Shown piece by piece: positions 25,291-36,081 of a DNA stretch of 64,000 bases. This DNA is from Rhynchospora pubera. Lineage: Eukaryota > Streptophyta > Magnoliopsida > Poales > Cyperaceae. The notes below the pieces were generated by a model. That model ran no database searches, had not been told where the DNA came from, and saw only the letters and a program-made list of their open reading frames with translations. A program made the translations under genes and the position numbers. Within the stretch, counting starts at the first letter, position 1. Every line of letters starts with the position of its first letter. The stretch spans positions 163,799,461 through 163,863,460 of the forward strand of contig CM051460.1 in the NCBI GenBank assembly GCA_028095005.1, given 5' to 3'.

Positions 25291-27505
25291 ACAACAACAA
25301 CAACAACAACAACTAAGCCTTTTGTCCCAAACAAGTTGGGGTAGGCTAGAAAGAAACCCAACAAGAGAACACATCCAAGAACAAAAAAATACAAAACATA
25401 AAAATACTAATAGTAAGACTAGCCATACTAATAATAATACCTCTAATAATAATAGTAATAGTAGAAACCAAGACTTCGACCGTGACCTAATAGAGGGACC
25501 TACAAACCTATGGCATCGCTCCTACCCCTAAGTTCCTACGTCATGGCTCCGGTACATGAATTGCTAACTTCCAAGCGCTCCTATCGATCGCCAACTCCTT
25601 GGAGACGTTCCATTCTTTAAGGTCTCTTTTCACCGCTTCTTCCCATGTCAATCTTGGTCTCCCTCTCCCCCTCCGGGTGTTCTCGAAATGATTAAGAATT
25701 CCGATACGTACCGGTGCCTCTGGAGGTCTGCGTTGGATATGTCCAAACCATCTCAAACGATGTTGGATCAACTTCTCCTCTATTGGTGCGACCCCAACCA
25801 TATCTCGTATGTCATCATTTCTAATCCGATCTTTCCTCGTGTGACCGCAGATCCACCTCAACATACGCATCTCAGCTACACTCATCTTCTGGACATGTCG
25901 TCTTTTAGTAGCCCAACATTCTGCGCCATACAACATCGCAGGTCTAATCGCTGTCCTGTAGAACTTGCCTTTTAGCTTCTGCGGGACTTTCTTATCGCAT
26001 AGGACGCCTGATGCTTGTCGCCATTTCACCCACCCCGCTCTTATCCTGTGACTAACATCTTCATCTATCTCGCCATCGCTCTGCAACATCGACCCTAAAT
26101 ATCGAAAAGTATCTTTCGTAGGTACTACCTGCCCGTCTAGACAGACATCTCCGTCCACTGGTCGTATCCCACTAAACTCACACCCCATATACTCCGTCTT
26201 AGTTCTACTAAGCCTAAACCCTTTGGACTCTAGAGTTCGTCTCCACAATTCCAATTTCCTATCGACCTCTGTCCTACTCTCATCGACTAACACCACATCG
26301 TCCGCAAAGAGCATACACCAAGGAATCTCTCCCTGTATATCCTTCGTGATCTCATCCATCACTAAGGCAAAAATATACGGGCTCAAAGCTGATCCCTGAT
26401 GTAGTCCTATTTTAATAGGAAAGTCACTAGTTACACTATCACATGTCCTGATGCAAGTAACGACACCATCATACATGTCTTGGATGAGGGTAACATACTT
26501 TGTGGGGACTTTCTTCTTTTCTAGTGCCCACCACATAACTTTCCTTGGCACTTTGTCGTATGCTTTCTCCAAATCAATGAAAACCATATGTAGATCCTTC
26601 TTTCGCTCCCGATATCTCTCCATCAATTGCCTTATTAGGAAGATGGCCTCCATGGTTGACCTCCCAGGCATAAAACCAAATTGGTTTTTCGAAACGTTTG
26701 TCATCCGTCTCAAGCGATGTTCTATCACTCTCTCCCAAAGCTTCATTGTATGACTCATAAGCTTAATCCCTCTATAGTTTGTACAGCTTTGAGCATCCCC
26801 TTTATTCTTGAAGATTGGTACTAGAGTGCTTCTCCTCCACGCATCTGGCATCCTATTTGATCGGAAAATGCTATTGAATAGTTTGGTTAACCAAACTACA
26901 GCCACATCTCCGAGGCACCTCCATACTTCGATTGGTATGTTATCAGGTCCTAGAGCCTTACCTACTTTCATTCGTTTTAAGGCTTCTTTCACCTCGGACT
27001 CTTGAATTCTCCTAACAAAACGTCTATTGGAGTCATCAAAGGAGTCGTTCAACACAATTCCTAAGTCGTCATCCTCTCCATTGAATAACTTGTTGAAGTA
27101 ATCCCTCCACCTATTCTTGATCTCGTCGTCCCTCACTAAAAGCCTATCAGTCTCGTCCTTGATGCACTTCACTTGGTTTAAGTCTCTCGTCTTCCTATCT
27201 CGAAGCTTGGCTATCTTATACACGTCCTTCTCACCCTCCTTCGTACTCAGCTTCTGGTATAGATCCTCATAAGCCCGACCTCTTGCTTCGCTCACAGCTT
27301 TCTTTGCATTCTTCTTGGCCAATTTGTACTTCTGCGCATTGTCGTCGGTCTTGTCATGGTGCCAGCATTTGTAGCATTCTTTCTTTTCCTTAATAGCTTT
27401 CTGCACTTCGTCGTTCCACCACCACGTATCTTTGGGTTCGCGGTTGCTTCCTCTAGTAACTCCAAGCACTTCCGTAGCTACCTTTTGAATGCTAGCCTCA
27501 CTAGT
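25291..27505 (-). mobile_element. RTE-clade LINE, copy 2, longer but still 5'-truncated
   Basis: Same family as copy 1, with the (CAA)n end on the plus strand at about 25291-25314 followed by the same conserved 3' region. It extends about 600 bp further 5' than copy 1 but lacks the endonuclease. Its 5' end abuts solo LTR B at 27510. I could not find a convincing TSD, perhaps because the LTR insertion or degeneration obscures the junction. Confidence 0.88.
25541..27469 (-). CDS. RTE LINE reverse transcriptase with upstream linker, 642 residues
   Basis: The frame starts in the linker between the missing endonuclease and the reverse transcriptase. A lysine-rich stretch (about residues 1-110, with NDEVQKAIKEKKE and KKNAKKAVSEARG) is followed by the palm and fingers (about 165-440) with motif A IDLEKAYDKVP, motif B GLHQGSALSPYIF and the catalytic LFADD. 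A thumb and C-terminal domain ends the protein. The same frame continues about a dozen codons upstream of the listed start, so the true protein began further 5'. No internal stops or frameshifts are visible over 1.9 kb, which indicates recent insertion. Endonuclease loss makes it nonautonomous as it stands. Confidence 0.93.
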   Translation of the reverse strand: MLGVTRGSNREPKDTWWWNDEVQKAIKEKKECYKCWHHDKTDDNAQKYKLAKKNAKKAVSEARGRAYEDLYQKLSTKEGEKDVYKIAKLRDRKTRDLNQVKCIKDETDRLLVRDDEIKNRWRDYFNKLFNGEDDDLGIVLNDSFDDSNRRFVRRIQESEVKEALKRMKVGKALGPDNIPIEVWRCLGDVAVVWLTKLFNSIFRSNRMPDAWRRSTLVPIFKNKGDAQSCTNYRGIKLMSHTMKLWERVIEHRLRRMTNVSKNQFGFMPGRSTMEAIFLIRQLMERYRERKKDLHMVFIDLEKAYDKVPRKVMWWALEKKKVPTKYVTLIQDMYDGVVTCIRTCDSVTSDFPIKIGLHQGSALSPYIFALVMDEITKDIQGEIPWCMLFADDVVLVDESRTEVDRKLELWRRTLESKGFRLSRTKTEYMGCEFSGIRPVDGDVCLDGQVVPTKDTFRYLGSMLQSDGEIDEDVSHRIRAGWVKWRQASGVLCDKKVPQKLKGKFYRTAIRPAMLYGAECWATKRRHVQKMSVAEMRMLRWICGHTRKDRIRNDDIRDMVGVAPIEEKLIQHRLRWFGHIQRRPPEAPVRIGILNHFENTRRGRGRPRLTWEEAVKRDLKEWNVSKELAIDRSAWKLAIHVPEP

Positions 27506-27831
27506 CTAATGATGAAGGCTTAAAACCTAAGAATCAAATAAATTTATAGACCTAGAGCTAACCTCACTAGTCTTTTGGAGTACAGCTTTAGGGTCGAACC
27601 CAAGGGACGGATTAATGAGTACCGGACTTTACTTCCTCACGAAAGCTAGACAATTATATTTTTATGGAGTTTTTGGTTGATTAAATCTAAAGGTGCAAGT
27701 AAATAAATATTTTTGGGTGTTTTAACAATATAAAAGTCGTCTTAGGTTCAGGTTTCACATCGGTTTGGACTCTAGAATACAGAACTTATCACTTTCGTGC
27801 ATCAAACGATGTTTTTCAAGCATATACCGCT

Positions 27832-27911
27832 CTGTTCGGTCCGAACAGGAGTCTGTTCAATCCGAACAGGACTCTGTTCAATCCGAACAGGACTCTGTTC
27901 AATCCGAACAG
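27832..27911. repeat. Four palindromes at exact 21-bp steps in LTR B
   Basis: 17-bp units start at 27832, 27853, 27874 and 27895. The first is a perfect odd-centre palindrome, CTGTTCGGTCCGAACAG. The other three read CTGTTCAATCCGAACAG, keeping both arms. Confidence 0.93.
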
Positions 27912-28832
27912 ATGGTATAAGTGTGTGATTTTGAACTTTTATGATATTTTATGCTTTGTGCTAGGGTTTGTTGGTCAAACCTAGATATTCTAAACCTCAG
28001 CTGTCGCTTGTTGGACTAGAAACTGGTTTAATCACAACCTAACCTAATTAACTCGATTGGTTCACAACTTTTGGTATAGAATTCAATCAACTTAAACTTG
28101 TTTGTTGGAGTTCATAAGGATATCTAGAGGTCTTTTGGACTTGTCTAAAAGTTACACTTTTTGGTGTCAACTAATCTCCCCTTTCGGATCTACGATTTAT
28201 CCCAAATACTTTATCTAAATTATCTTGATTAACCTAACTTTAGAACTTAACTAAATGTGGCCATTCATCTAGAAGTTAATTAGACTTAACCAAGCAATTT
28301 AAACAAGCAATTATAATAATTTTCAACGAAACAAATCAACAGAACATATCATAACATAACGAGTCAAATCACAACATCCAAACCTAAGTTACTACCTTAC
28401 CCCTAAGACTACATAAATTTAGCCTAACATAGTACTAAAACACACAACAAATAACATAGAAATAACAAGATACAAGCCCATTGAAAATAGAGAAGAAAAC
28501 ATAGAAGAATAAATCGAATACTCCTTTATGCTTTCAAACTACGATATCTAGGCAGTGGTGTGTTGCAAGATGGTCATCAAACTCGTCTCCTTGCTGTCGT
28601 TGCTTCAAAGAACCAAGCTTTCATGATCTCCCATGGTGGAAGAGAGAGAAACGCCTATGGAAAGTGGAATTTGTGGTATGGAAGGTTGTCTTCTTTCCTT
28701 CAGGTCTAGAGGTGTATATATATGGATGTCTCAGGTCGCAAGGATGGAAGGCTAGGGCACCCGGGCGCAAGAAATTGCCATTTCCATCAGTTTCTATGTA
28801 AAAAATAATGCCTTATGTGATATGGCGGCACC

Positions 28833-29012
28833 CTGGTCAAACCGAACAGATCCTTGTTCGAACCGAACAGGAGAGAGAAAATGACGCTTGGCTGCCATAG
28901 GTGCTGGTCGGATCGAACAGGCTTGTGGTCGGGTCGACCAGGAGAGAGAAAATGACGCCTGGCTGCCATAGGTGCTGGTCGAATCGAACAGATGATTGTT
29001 CGGGTCGACCAG
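28833..29012. repeat. Three palindrome pairs, 21-bp spacing, promoter side of LTR B
   Basis: Pairs start at 28833/28854, 28904/28925 and 28975/28996. Each pair has 21 bp between centres, and pairs recur every 71 bp. Arms mix CTGGTCG/CGACCAG and TTGTTCG/CGAACAG types. The group lies about 110 bp upstream of the minus-strand TATA-like run at 28714-28723. Confidence 0.85.
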
Positions 29013-29255
29013 GAGAGAGAAATGAGCCTCCAATGCTAGGAATGAGTCGTCTAGCGTGCGTGCTACGTCGGGAATCCATCTATATGCTCCAAAATCATCA
29101 GAAATCATCAAAGTCCTGTAAAATGAGAGAAGAAACGACGGTAGAGCCAATTCCATGGAAATCATAGCAATCTATTGAATAATTCAATGGTTTGAGTATT
29201 ATTTGAGTGCCAAGTACGGTCTAAATGCCAAGTACGGTCCAAATGCCTACATATT

Positions 29256-29625
29256 AACTTCACATTTAATACATATAACTAGAATAGTTACGATATTAAC
29301 TTCAACAGTTACGATATTAACTTTAACAGTTATATATATTAACAGTTAATATATATTACTAAAATAGTTATATATTAACTTCAACAATTATGATATTAAC
29401 TTCAACAATTCTAAATTATAACTTCAACAATTAGGATATTAATCTCAACAGTTATATACATTAATATTTAATATATATATAAATAGAACAATTATACATA
29501 TTAACTTCAATAGTTATATATATCAACTTCAACAGTTATGTATATTACTTCAACATTGGGGCTGGATAATTAATAGTACTTAATATGTAACGGTTGAAGT
29601 TGATATGTAATTGTTGAAGTTAGAA
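29256..29625. repeat. AT-rich degenerate minisatellite
   Basis: A unit of about 20-25 bp resembling 'aacttcaacagttatatatatt' minus its end bases recurs irregularly from just past LTR B. A few units near 29590-29620 ('ggttgaagtt') are inverted. No coding capacity. Confidence 0.65.
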
Positions 29626-30099
29626 GCGAAGTACAAGGGTGGGAAACGGAAGCGAAGCAAAAGGCGCTGGGATACGCGTGGATGATCCTTGCCAAAAATA
29701 GAAGTTCGGGGATGATAGAAATAATAGAATATTAAAATAGTCTTAAGCAATTCCTAATTTTAAACAATAAAAATCATTAATAATGTTTTAGTTTTTCATT
29801 CGTTAAATTAATTGAAACTTTCAATGATCTTTACTTGGTGACAAAAGCCCAAACACCATTGATATTTAAATTATATATTCATCTAGTTTGCAAGGCTAAT
29901 AATATATCGATACTGAAAAAATTTCTATCGCGTTCATTATAATCAAAATGATCAAATTAAATATAGTTCGTCGATAGATTCTATCCGGACTTTAAAATGA
30001 GCTGTTAATATATTGAGTGGTGAAATCAACCGTGGTAAGTTAATAAAAATTTTATATAGTTGACTGCTCACAAAATTTGTTGTGGCATATTTATAATTT

Positions 30100-30514
30100 G
30101 AGAAAGTTTAATATCCACTATAGTGCATAGGGCACTTCGTGCACCGCGGATTTTTTGGGGGGTATTTTTGTAAATTGACAAATCTAATTTAACCAATCTA
30201 ATCTACATATTGAAATATCATAGAAAATCAAATTTTACAATTTTTTAAATTTTATTACTATTTTTTTCGAATTTTTTAAAACATGTCATTTTTGGAAAAT
30301 TGTAAATAGTACAACATTCCAAAAATGGCATGTTTTAAAAAATTCGAAAAAAATAGTAATAAAATCTCAAAAATTGTAAATTTTGGTTTGGTATGAGATT
30401 TCAATATGTAGATTAGATTGGTTAAATTAGATTTGTCGATTTACAAAAATATTCTCGAAAAAGCCCGTGGTGCACGGAATGCTCTATGCACTATGGTGCA
30501 TATTAAACTTTCTC
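30100..30514. mobile_element. MULE-type foldback MITE, copy 2, 10-bp TSD
   Basis: Same family as copy 1, with a perfect 10-bp TSD TTTATAATTT at 30090-30099 and 30515-30524. The long TSD, GAGA...TCTC ends and long TIR point to Mutator-like transposition. Confidence 0.9.
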
Positions 30515-30572
30515 TTTATAATTTTGGACCTCTCTTTGCAATGCAGTCACGGTAACACCCAAGTAGTAACAA

Positions 30573-30717
30573 CGCTTCCGTTTGGATGCGTTGAGAAGTA
30601 GGAAGAAGGAAGAAGAGAAGAAAAAAAATTATAAACAATTCAAACTCTTAACAAAGTTACACACTTCCCAATACTTTTTCCCTTCTTCCTTTTTTCCCAC
30701 ACCTATCAAAAACAGCA
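30573..30717. mobile_element. CGTTTGGAT-type MITE, degraded right end
   Basis: Left end CGCTTCCGTTTGGATGCG and the family interior; the right terminus is degraded. It lies between two MULE-type MITEs. Confidence 0.6.
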
Positions 30718-30738
30718 GAATTAGCACTAAAATACAAT

Positions 30739-31142
30739 GAGATGGGCTAAAATCAGCCACAACTGACGGATGCAATCGTCAGCTACGATCAAATCTGAAT
30801 TTTCGAGATTCTAACATTCGATCCGAACCGTTCATTGTGTTCTCCACATCGAAATCTTATTGGAGACCAAATTTTACATTTTTCTGATTTTATTTACTAT
30901 TTTTTTGAGATTTTTAAAAATCATAGTTATTGAAGGGTCCAGAATTGTTTAGATTAAGAATTTTGTAAAATATCAAAAAAATACTAAAAAATTTCAGAAA
31001 AATATAAAATTTAGTCTCCAATGAGATTTCAATGTGGAGAACACATTGAACGGTTCGGATCGACTGTTAGAATCTCAAAAATTGTGATTTGATCGTAGCT
31101 GACGGTTGCATCCGTCAGTCGTGGCTGATTTTAGCCCATCTC
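30739..31142. mobile_element. MULE-type MITE, GAGATGGGC family, 9-bp TSD
   Basis: Long inverted arms from GAGATGGGCTAAAATCAGCC, with TSD AAATACAAT at 30730-30738 and 31143-31151. A diverged relative lies at about 15570-16083. Confidence 0.9.
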
Positions 31143-31151
31143 AAATACAAT

Positions 31152-33866
31152 TGCTATTTTTAATTTGAGGCGGGTGTCTATTTGTTAGGTGACATTGTGA
31201 CAATGTATGAAGTTCGGAGGAACGAAATCTAAGAATAATTTAGGCATACTTTAACTAAAACCTTAGCCGGAAATCAGGTATGCAGATAACAATTATAATT
31301 TATCCAAATTAAATAACAATATTTGTTATCGATACAAATTTTTATTCCCATTTAAACAAACGAAAATTGTTGATTTTTTTTTTTTTGTATCAAAGATAAC
31401 GTCTATGAAGAATTATGGGACCTTGAATTTATTTTGATAATAATTGCAAGATAAAAAATTTGTCCAAATTGGTTCGTTGGTTTATTAGTTCTGGATGCCT
31501 AGATATAAAAATTATTTTGCTATCCTTTTAAAATATTGTAATTTGGTGGAATGAATTTACAATATCTTAGATCACTTATTTTGAAAGTTAGCTTTGACGA
31601 ACTTATAACTTAAAAAAATTGAAAAGAAACAAGAATAGCTAAGTCGTCACTCAATAAAAAAAAAAACAAACAAATAACAACTGTATTTACGGACACTATA
31701 AGTTGCTATTTATGACTTTCTGTTTTTGTTTGTTTATATTTTTTTTTGTTCTTACAAAAATTAGTTGCTTCAAGAAATTTATGTGCTCGAAAAATAAATA
31801 TGTCACGACTGATGAACTTTTATTGTGTTTTGATAGTTTTTTTTTCTTTTTTTAATACTAATGTAAAATGAGTAAAACATTAAATTACAACAAACTCCTA
31901 CTAATGTAAATATCCTCGAGCATATGAACAGTATAATTAAAAAATATATATATTTTCAGTGCCGTGCTGGTGCGATCCTACCAATTGCATCCCTTGCTCG
32001 TAAAATTTCATCCAGAATGTGGTCGGCTGGCCGATCACCATATACGTCCAAACGAAGCTCATAAAATTTGAAAAGATGTACAACATCAAAAAGGGTTCTT
32101 AGATACTCTTTTTGAAGATGTTAAATAACATTTGGATTTTCAACTAATTTGTGTTAAATATATATGCAAATTTTAAGAAGGCCGACGTGATCATTGTATA
32201 CCTGCTGCTTAATTAAACAATTGTTATATCAATTATGGATCATTAATTCGTGTAATGTGATATGCTTTATGGTCAAAATCTTATTTTTAGATAAAAAATT
32301 GGACTTTTTATTGAAAAATAGTAAGTCGCTACCAAATTGATGGTTTATTAAAAACGTAAAAATTCTTAATCGTTGATTTTTACCATATCTCTATTACCTA
32401 ACAAGTAAAAGTTTTCTATAAAACAAAAATAATAGCAATTATTTGATTTTCTTATTTGTCTTCATATTATTGCTGTTAGTGTATAACAACATATCTAGGT
32501 TATCTAAAAAAACAACAACAACATATCTCACGAAATCCATTTTAACTAACTTAGTGCTATCGATCAAATTATGGAAACATTCAGCGAATTAATATTTGTA
32601 CCGATTTCTGCCTTCAATTGAATTATTTTCAAAAGAAAAGGACAAAAAATTGTTGGTCTTAATTGTGCACAGATGATCAAGTGTCCGAATGGGGAACAAA
32701 TGTGGAGCTACTAATCCAATCATTATCTAATTTATATACAAATTTTAACCACCTTTGAAGTATTGCTATTTCCATTTGTAGAGCAAATAATGTTTGGGTT
32801 TATCTGTTACGCTGGCAATTTCTTCACCAGACAATCAGATTTGGACGCATCAACAGGTGAACTTAACCGAAAGATCTTCAAATATAATAAAGGAACTGGT
32901 TTGGAGTACTAAGCATGAAATCAGGGGCTGAGGATGTCACTGTCAAGACGCAAAGTTATGCATGATTAAATGATATTGTATTATATAGCTAATGATCTCC
33001 TGGCTTATATATAGTTGGTTGATACTTATCCATTCAGCCATCTGAAAATTACGTTTACGACACGAATCATCTGAAGGTCTGAACGTTTTTTTTTTTAATA
33101 TTACTGCCCATACGTCCTTGGATTCTTTTAATATTTTTAACGCCGTCCAAAAATCTCTTCAAGACTTCAATCTATCTTTCTTAATTATCGGGAAAAATCC
33201 TTTTTTTTTGAACGAAATTTTTTTTCAGATTAATTTGCTCATAACGTGCAAATCCAACACGTTTAGAAAAGTTGGTGGTTTAAGACGTCACCTTAAACCC
33301 TTGCTATTTTTTTAATTTATTATTTTAATATTTTAATTTTTATGAGTAAATTTCTGTATTTGCCCCTTCACAAAATAGGAATCGTTCCCTAACAAAATGA
33401 CAAAGTCACCGATGATCTTAAAACAGATTATTTTAATTATCCATATTTAAAAAAATCATGCCATTTAGCTGTTCTATATATGGAAGTGCCTGCCCTGGTT
33501 ATTTGTTTCCCTGGTCAGTGGTCACACATAAAGCTAGCACAAAGAATTGAGACTTGAAGGCGGTGAGCACATAATAAAAAATTTCGTCTGCTCGCGGTGA
33601 ACATACAAAAACTGTATTATAAATATTGGTCATACAAAGGTGCAGCAATACATACTATTAAGATAGATCCTTGTGTATTCTTTATTTGAAAATAATTAGT
33701 ATTATCCAAAACGAACCATTTACTTGAAAATTGAAATACACTATGAACGAGCTTGCACCTTTAGCATTTTTTTCAAAATTTTTTCCCTTCCGGTTAGTAA
33801 TTAGGATTCTCTCTGTAAATTATAGATTGGAAATGTCAATTACATTAAAAGACATCATCAAAATGA
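31152..33866. other. AT-rich spacer
   Basis: No coding or repeat structure recognised. Confidence 0.5.
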
Positions 33867-34030
33867 TTTTTACGTGGGATTTCATTTCATTTCATTTGAA
33901 TTAATTTCATAGGATTTTGTTAGATCTAATTAGATAGGAATTCCTACCAAATGACATCAAATCCCTTCATTTTGATCATGAATTTTCCATCGAAATGAAA
34001 TGAAATGAAATCCCATGTTAAAAAAATGGG
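33867..34030. mobile_element. Small TIR element (GGGATTTCATTTC arms)
   Basis: 'gtgggatttcatttcatttc' and its inverse flank a short AT-rich centre. No clear TSD. Confidence 0.55.
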
Positions 34031-35373
34031 ATTTTGATCAGGGCCATAGTTTGCCCTTTCTATACATGAATTATTAATGTAAAGGAAATTGATTAATTGG
34101 CAACATACAAACATTCTTTCAATGATAGGGAGCAGGATCTTTAGTATGTTGTTGTTCGCTGATTGCTATCCTTACTTTACAAACTAAATATAATGTGACA
34201 CTTAATTATTTATTACTTCTACGATTAATTAAAATTTACTTACGAAATCCAATTCATATTTATTTTTTTATATTTGTACTTTGAATTTTCTTTTGATGAA
34301 ATTAGTATGAAATCGACAAGTAAAGATACCCAAGTAAGTCAGTCATACAAATTACCAGAAAACTAAGCCCCATTATAGAAGGACAAGACAGATTGGGACG
34401 TGGGGATGCTTTTGACTTAGACCGCCTTACAAATCATAAAAGTCTCTCTCAGTCGTTGATTGCCAGCTAAGTTTAACCTCCTATTGCGTCGCCTTTTTTA
34501 TTTCTTTTGTCTGTTTCCTGGCTTTTCTATTTATATATTATCTCTCATCTAATCACTATTTCTCCATATGCGCTAATTCTCTCCGGAAAGTTTTTTTTTT
34601 TTTAAAAAAATTCTCTCCGGAAAGCTTTGCTTTTCCTAATAATGTCTCACATGTAATGCCTTGATATGTATTATAAATCACAGATATTTTTTCTGTTCAT
34701 ATTATATTTAAAATTTGCAAATAATTTTTTAAAATTATTATTAATACCATTGGTATATTAGTTTTACAATACGATATCATGTTGTATAGAAGTATAGTTC
34801 ATTTTTTTTTATTAGGAATAAATAGTTTGTTAAAATTTGGTTTTCCCAATTTTGGTTAAATATAGACCAATCAACAAAAAAGTAATACCAAACTATCTCC
34901 CACTGATAGATTAGTTCTAATATGCAACTACTAAGGCAAATATGACAATTTGGTGCGTACAAATATGACATTTTTTGTTGCTGCCCTTGTGTCTTTTTCC
35001 TAAACAAGTAGTTATGAAATAAATATCTGGATTCAGCTAAACTCGTTCGTTATTATGTCATTTTCCAATTTCCTAAACATCGCCAATAATGTATAAAATT
35101 TCATGGTTAGCTTCAAGCAATTGAGGGAAACCCTCTATTTCTCTAAAGGTCCCACTACAGAAATTCGGCTGAAAAACTGAAAGGTTTTGTTAGGAGGCGA
35201 CTTTATGAGAATGATAAAGTTACATGTTCTGTCCAAAAGAAGTGGGTAGATTAGAATTGAATAAACTTCCAGATGGAAGGAATGAAAAATCTATGTGGAA
35301 AGAGAAATTAATCTGAAGAGTTCGTAATATTTTGAATAAAAATCATAACTGTACATCTATAGATAAAATATAA
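34031..35373. other. AT-rich spacer
   Basis: Only a short duplication of 'ttctctccggaaag' around 34590-34625 is visible. Confidence 0.5.
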
Positions 35374-35382
35374 AACATTTTT

Positions 35383-35774
35383 GAGAAATACTAGTATTCT
35401 ATATATAGGACGGATAGGTCCGTCTAATATGATAGTTTTCACATTTTTAAATTTCAAATAACCGATCCGAACCGTTCTATATGTTCTTCACATTGGAAAC
35501 TTACAAGAAATCAATTTTACATTTTTTTCGAATTTGTTTACTATTTTTTGGGTATTATTGAAATTCATGATATAAACATTATGGATCGTCCATTAACAAC
35601 GATTTTCTAAAATACCAAAAAAAAGTAAAAAAATGTAAAAATTGGTTTCTTATAAGTTTTCAATATGGAGAACATATTGAACGGTTCGGATCGTTTATTT
35701 GAAATTTAAAAACGTGAAAACGATCGTATTGGACTGAGTCCATCCGTCCAATATATTGGACTCTAGCATTTCTC
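35383..35774. mobile_element. MULE-type MITE, GAGAAATACTAG family
   Basis: Inverted arms GAGAAATACTAG.../...CTAGCATTTCTC, with nearly identical 9-bp flanks (AACATTTTT and AATATTTTT). The inner arms resemble those of the element at 30739. A more degenerate relative may lie at about 3165-3520. Confidence 0.8.
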
Positions 35775-36081
35775 AATATTTTTTGATAACTTAACAATTG
35801 AATTTCGTACAATTGGAGACCTCAAATTACATTAAGGATAATTATTTTTGAAGTCATAAAATACTAAAATAGTGAAAACACTTGATATATGATAAAGAAA
35901 CACCGAATCTAAATTTTTTTTTATATAAATCTGAAAAATGCACCATAAAAAAATATAATGTCGAGCTTCAGATTGAAAATCTGTTAAAAACATCAAAATA
36001 AATTATTATCTAGTTTTTTTTAATACAAAATGAAAAATGTTGACCACCTCACCCAAATAAAATGAAAAAGAGATTTGATAC

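Larger units (their letters stand above)
27510..29251 (-). mobile_element. Solo LTR 'B', Athila/Tat-like superfamily
   Basis: It begins TGATGAAGGC on the plus strand and shares ordered blocks with LTRs A, C and D: 'ctcactagtc', 'gggtcgaaccca.gg', 'ttacactttttggtgtcaactaatctccc', and 'cctaacatagtacta'. Orientation is minus, judged from the shared blocks and a TATA-like run at 28714-28723 on that strand. The 3' boundary (plus-strand right end) at about 29251 is estimated by alignment with LTR C. No primer site or coding sequence is attached, so I call it a solo LTR; a TSD was not found. Palindrome clusters lie at 27832-27911 and 28833-29012. Confidence 0.72.

Noticed and set aside
27491..27573. 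A 17-nt near-repeat at the LINE/LTR B junction ('gctagcctcactagtct' and 'gctaacctcactagtct')
   Set aside because: It suggested microhomology joining or a hidden TSD, but the first copy partly fits LINE codons and the flank at 25290 does not match, so I make no claim.
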